DNA of 64,000 nt from positions 13,407,289 through 13,471,288 of the forward strand of contig NC_045146.1 in NCBI RefSeq assembly GCF_008831285.2, written 5' to 3'. The number at the start of each line of letters is the position of its first letter. Positions within the stretch are counted from its first letter, which is position 1. Source of the DNA: Nymphaea colorata (taxonomy: Eukaryota; Streptophyta; Magnoliopsida; Nymphaeales; Nymphaeaceae). Under the pieces are notes generated by a model. It had not been told where the DNA came from. It saw only the letters and a list, made by a program, of their open reading frames with translations, and made no database searches. This document shows, one piece after another, positions 60,658 to 64,000 of this stretch. The position numbers and the translations under genes were made by a program.

Positions 60658-61363
60658 GTCCTCCCTCCCCAATTTGCAGAAAGATGTATCTACGAAAAAT
60701 AATGGGGGATGGATCCACGGAAAACCAAAAACTCCGGCCACGCTCGTTGCCGCCAAAATGACGAGGGGAACAAGGAAGCAACTGCCGGCCGTGAAAGGAA
60801 TTACAAAAGAAAAGAAAGAAAAGCACCAAATGAAATTCTCACTAAACCAGGACAAAAAAAAAAATAGAAAGAAAACGTACGAGCCGAGGGTTCGAGAGGG
60901 AGAGGGAGACGGAGACGTCGGAGAAACGGGAGGGAGAATGCGAGGGAGAGGTTATTCTGGTTTTCTTCTCTGGGAATGGGATACGTGTGCTGCGAGCTTC
61001 GGTTTACCGGCCAGCCCCTTCCCTTCTGCTGCACACGTGTCGGTGACCTCTTTCATCCCGTACCTTCAATTCTGCCCCAGCTCGGATCCATTTGGATCTT
61101 GGACACGAAAACCTGGAAGCACTAACAACTCCGTATTCAAATCTTGGATCTCGGATCTAAATGCGATTCAGATGCAAGTCTCTGGATTCCGTCCGATCAG
61201 GACGGCCCGTGATCTAGGAAGCCCCATCCGTAGCCATTGAAACGTGGAATAAGGTTGAGAACTCGAGCACGATCCGATTTTGCTGCCCGTGTTGGGACTG
61301 CACTTAGCCTACTAAACAGACTGAATTCGAGTCAATAGTTAAATTTGATCAATCAAGCATGTC

Positions 61364-61391
61364 GAGTCGAGTTCGAGTTCGAGTTCGAGTT
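61364..61391. repeat. (GAGTTC)n short hexamer array
   Basis: Four to five GAGTTC-like units (GAGTCGAGTTCGAGTTCGAG). Similar GAGTTC/GAACTC words appear in the spacer near 15.8 kb. Confidence 0.75.
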
Positions 61392-62607
61392 TTTAAATTT
61401 TATACAATTCAACTAAAAGTTTATAATTATGTTTAATAAAAAATGAGTTGGCAGTTTATGAAGCACACTTTTGTGCATAGCTATGCAAGAATCCACAAGT
61501 TGGAAGAGTTTAAGGGTTGAATAATCACGGTCCATTTGTTGTCATGATGTGATTAATGGAGGTGAGCCAACCAACTTGTTTATATAAAACCGTGCAGTCA
61601 TGCAAGTCGTCTGTCTTTGAATTTTCCATCATTTAATGATATTGTTCTCATTTAAAAAAAAAGATTGCTTTCGAAATTCATCCATGCATTTTAGGTGATT
61701 GCCACATTCCTCCCTAAGTTGGGATTGATGAATGCCTCCCACATTCCCACCCTTAAGACATGTAATGAGTCATCGTCAGCAACTTATATTGGTAATCCTC
61801 AAAAGCAAAAATGAGTTTGTAGCTATGTTTGGATGACATATTCTAAAAAAAATGGTTCTCTTTCCCTTGAATAACTTGTCTACATTTTTAAGGGTGCATA
61901 GAAACAATTATTTCATTTTGAGATGACAGATTTATTGGTTTCTTTTAGCAGAAATTGTGATGCATAAGTTGAAATTATATTTGATTTCACCTTTTTCTCT
62001 CCAACAAATGTAAAATAGTTGCATCCAACTTGGACACCACTTTGTGACGGTAAATAAAGTTGGAAAAAGTGCTGGTGATCTTGAATGAGAATAGTAACAA
62101 GACGAGGGTTTTGTTGAAAAAATTAGAGAATCCACGAGCCAACAACACATGGTTTAGCGCTGCAGTGGGACCGGTTCCAGATCAACGTTGTTTCCGGGCC
62201 CACATAAGGGAAAGATCATGTGATGTGACCCGAGGACAGCAAAAAAAGAATTTTATAGAAACAGATTGGAGAAGTGGGGCCGTCAATCATTTGAGATGGA
62301 CGGTTAGGAGAAAGCTTGGAATCTCAAGATCCACGGTTCATGTGCTGCAAGTGCAATAACACCTAATAAAGTTTGCATTCTAAACTGCAGTTGTGTACTC
62401 TTTTGTGAATTCATACTTTTGTAAATTCATACTACACCAATCAGATATGTCCATAAATAGAGAGAGAGAGAGAGAGAGAGAAAAAAAAAGAAAGAGAGGA
62501 GGGGAGAGGCGGATCTGACCCATCTATATTATTAGTTGGAGTGGCAATTCTCATTCCTCAAGTCTGACAGGATAGCACCTTTTTCAAAAATCAAATCAAA
62601 GACAAGG

Positions 62608-62611
<4 letters not shown>

Positions 62612-62646
<35 letters not shown>
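62612..62646. repeat. (TA)n microsatellite
   Basis: About seventeen TA units, immediately before the unassigned open segments at 62.65-63.3 kb. Confidence 0.95.
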
Positions 62647-62648
<2 letters not shown>

Positions 62649-63316
62649 CACCAATAAAGCCTTCAAATAATGAAGAAGATGAACTCTTTTCACGAAGAAA
62701 ATAGTTGGCAGTTTCAAATTGGCGGATATGTGGAGGGGGCCGTTCACGTCCTGCTTTCTCAATAATGCGTCGATGACCAAGGGGGAAGCCCCTTTCCCTT
62801 CCGGCCGAGTGGAAAGCCAAATACGCCTTCTCCTGCGATTTGAGATGAGCAGGAATCTGAAGCCCGGCTTGCTGTCAAGAGAAAGATGGATGCTGTTGAG
62901 AAGCTGCATTTCAGGGAAAACCAGTTTGTCATCTTGTTGAATGATGCCCAGGAAATGTTGGGCATCAGCAGCTTTACATATTCCATGGGCCAAGCACGTC
63001 CCTCTGTTAGATCTGCCATAGTGAGAAACGGGTGGCCAACACATTCTTCATGCTCTCAGCAGAGGTAATTCCTACGATGGCCAGCCCAAATTTCTGTATT
63101 GGTCCTGCCTGGCCGCCTGGGCAATCTGGCTTCGCAAGCAACAGTAACGCACCAAAGAGCTCCGGGGTGACCATGAGGAAACCACACCCATTTGCGCCAC
63201 TTAGCTACTGGATTGTCGTTCCTGAAAACCTCCATCTTAAAAGAGCTACCAACATGTCTAAAGATGAATAGGAAGGAATTAGGGCCATTTGGGAGACGCA
63301 ACCTCTCAACTTCCAC
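62647..63316 (-). other. Unassigned coding-like segments, possible relic
   Basis: This GC-balanced stretch differs from the AT-rich DNA around it and has open segments in several frames. On the minus strand there is a segment with LFGALLLLAKPDCPGGQAGP and FGLAIVGITSAESMKNVLAT, ending at a TAA near 63017. Others run from about 63044 to 62532 and from 63316 to 63056. No segment joins cleanly to another with convincing GT-AG sites, and I recognise no family. It could be decayed exons, a transposon fragment, or chance. Confidence 0.25.
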
Positions 63317-64000
63317 TCTACTTAGGAAGCAAAATAATATTTGAATTTATGATCTCCCCAGTAGTCATGACAAGGACATCATGCTAGAACTGGATATGCC
63401 TTGACCAATATTCCAAATCACTTGATCCTTCATGGGCCATCCAACCCCACCTGATGCCCTTGAAGAACCATGAGTGGAATTTGGAAGGTCCATCACTTTT
63501 GACTCCTAGCCGTGGTCCAAGGGAACACACTCATTTTCCCCCTTAACTTGCTATAGACTGAATTGAGGAGAAGGAATCACACTGCTCAAACAATTAATGA
63601 TGTGGCTGATAAGTGAGAACATGCCTGAGTAAATAAAAGTCTGCCAACAAAAGAAAGGGTTCTACCTTCCAAGAGGCAAGCCCTCAAAATCTACTAACAA
63701 AGGAGAGGGCCGGTTCTCCGCTTATCCGAAGAGCCAATTACACCATTCCTCTCTCAGTCGCCTATGGAATAGCAGGAGGTCTAGGCAAGTAACAGGGAGA
63801 TTCCCACATCTCCAAAACGTATTCAGAAGGTCCAATTGCTCATGGCACGCTGTAAAGAGATCATTTCGAATTTTCAAGGGCTCTGTTAAGGAAGGTACTG
63901 ACAGAAATTAACGTCTAGCTCAGAATTCTGGTCTTCTGCATATTCTCTCCTATCAGTTGTTGTAACTGTGTAAGTGCTTCCTGTACATCAGTTATTGTAA
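63317..64000. other. Right-hand end of window, no feature seen
   Basis: No open frame of useful length and no repeat recognised. It may continue the unassigned segment to its left. Confidence 0.4.

Larger units (their letters stand above)
60658..62646. other. TOM-like gene promoter and flanking spacer
   Basis: The first few hundred bases upstream of 60657 (minus-strand gene) are GC-richer. They include a G-box-like ACACGTGTCGG at about 61035 that could be promoter. Beyond are a GAGTTC hexamer array, AT-rich sequence and the microsatellites (GA)n at 62461-62480 and (TA)n at 62612-62646. No gene is supported. Confidence 0.5.

Noticed and set aside
60593-61240. 215-codon plus-strand frame
   Set aside because: Opposite TOM-like exon 1 and its promoter, with no recognisable protein feature.
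1-64000. CRISPR arrays, rRNA, intact tRNA, centromeric satellite or viral genes
   Set aside because: None seen. The regular repeats present are simple dinucleotide tracts or two-unit tandem duplications.

Overview
The window is nuclear DNA from a flowering plant. It has intron-bearing genes with GT-AG junctions, plant-only families (a DYW-type PPR protein, phenylalanine ammonia-lyase, remorin, a TOM1/TOM3-like membrane protein), AT-rich introns and many (CT)n and (TA)n microsatellites. The lineage cannot be fixed from this sequence alone. The PAL has the Phe-Leu selectivity pair rather than the His seen in grass PAL/TAL enzymes, so nothing points to a grass.

The left half (1-28.9 kb) is transcribed to the right. 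It holds the last two exons of a hexokinase (314-934), an intronless DYW-class PPR gene (2090-4705), a two-exon PAL with a 3 kb intron (10270-15433), the RNA polymerase II subunit gene NRPB4 in six coding exons with a probable 5'UTR intron (18794-24191), and a two-exon plastid YceD/DUF177 gene (25934-28921). The right half (32.9-60.7 kb) is transcribed to the left. It holds a three-finger CCCH zinc-finger gene (32909-37658), a group-6-like remorin (39770-46341) and an 11-exon TOM1/TOM3/THH-family gene (51141-60657). The two halves converge on a 4 kb spacer (28922-32908) carrying a tRNA-derived SINE-like copy, a GC-rich inverted-repeat element and short tandem duplications.

The eight genes are mostly unrelated housekeeping or family members. 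They cover sugar phosphorylation, organelle RNA processing or editing, phenylpropanoid entry, Pol II transcription, plastid 23S rRNA maturation, RNA-binding regulation, membrane nanodomains and a tonoplast-type multipass protein. The three minus-strand genes form the most informative block. As I recall them, their closest Arabidopsis counterparts are three consecutive loci (At2g02160, At2g02170, At2g02180), which would make this an old conserved micro-syntenic trio.

Exons were reconstructed by hand from GT-AG sites, reading-frame continuity and family alignment, and the reconstructed frames are continuous for all eight genes. I saw no CRISPR array, rRNA, intact tRNA, autonomous transposon or virus-like gene, and no clear new biological system. 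The best leads are the syntenic trio, a competing in-frame splice donor in the TOM-like gene, a nested foldback element at 8.5-9.0 kb, and unassigned open segments at 62.6-63.3 kb.
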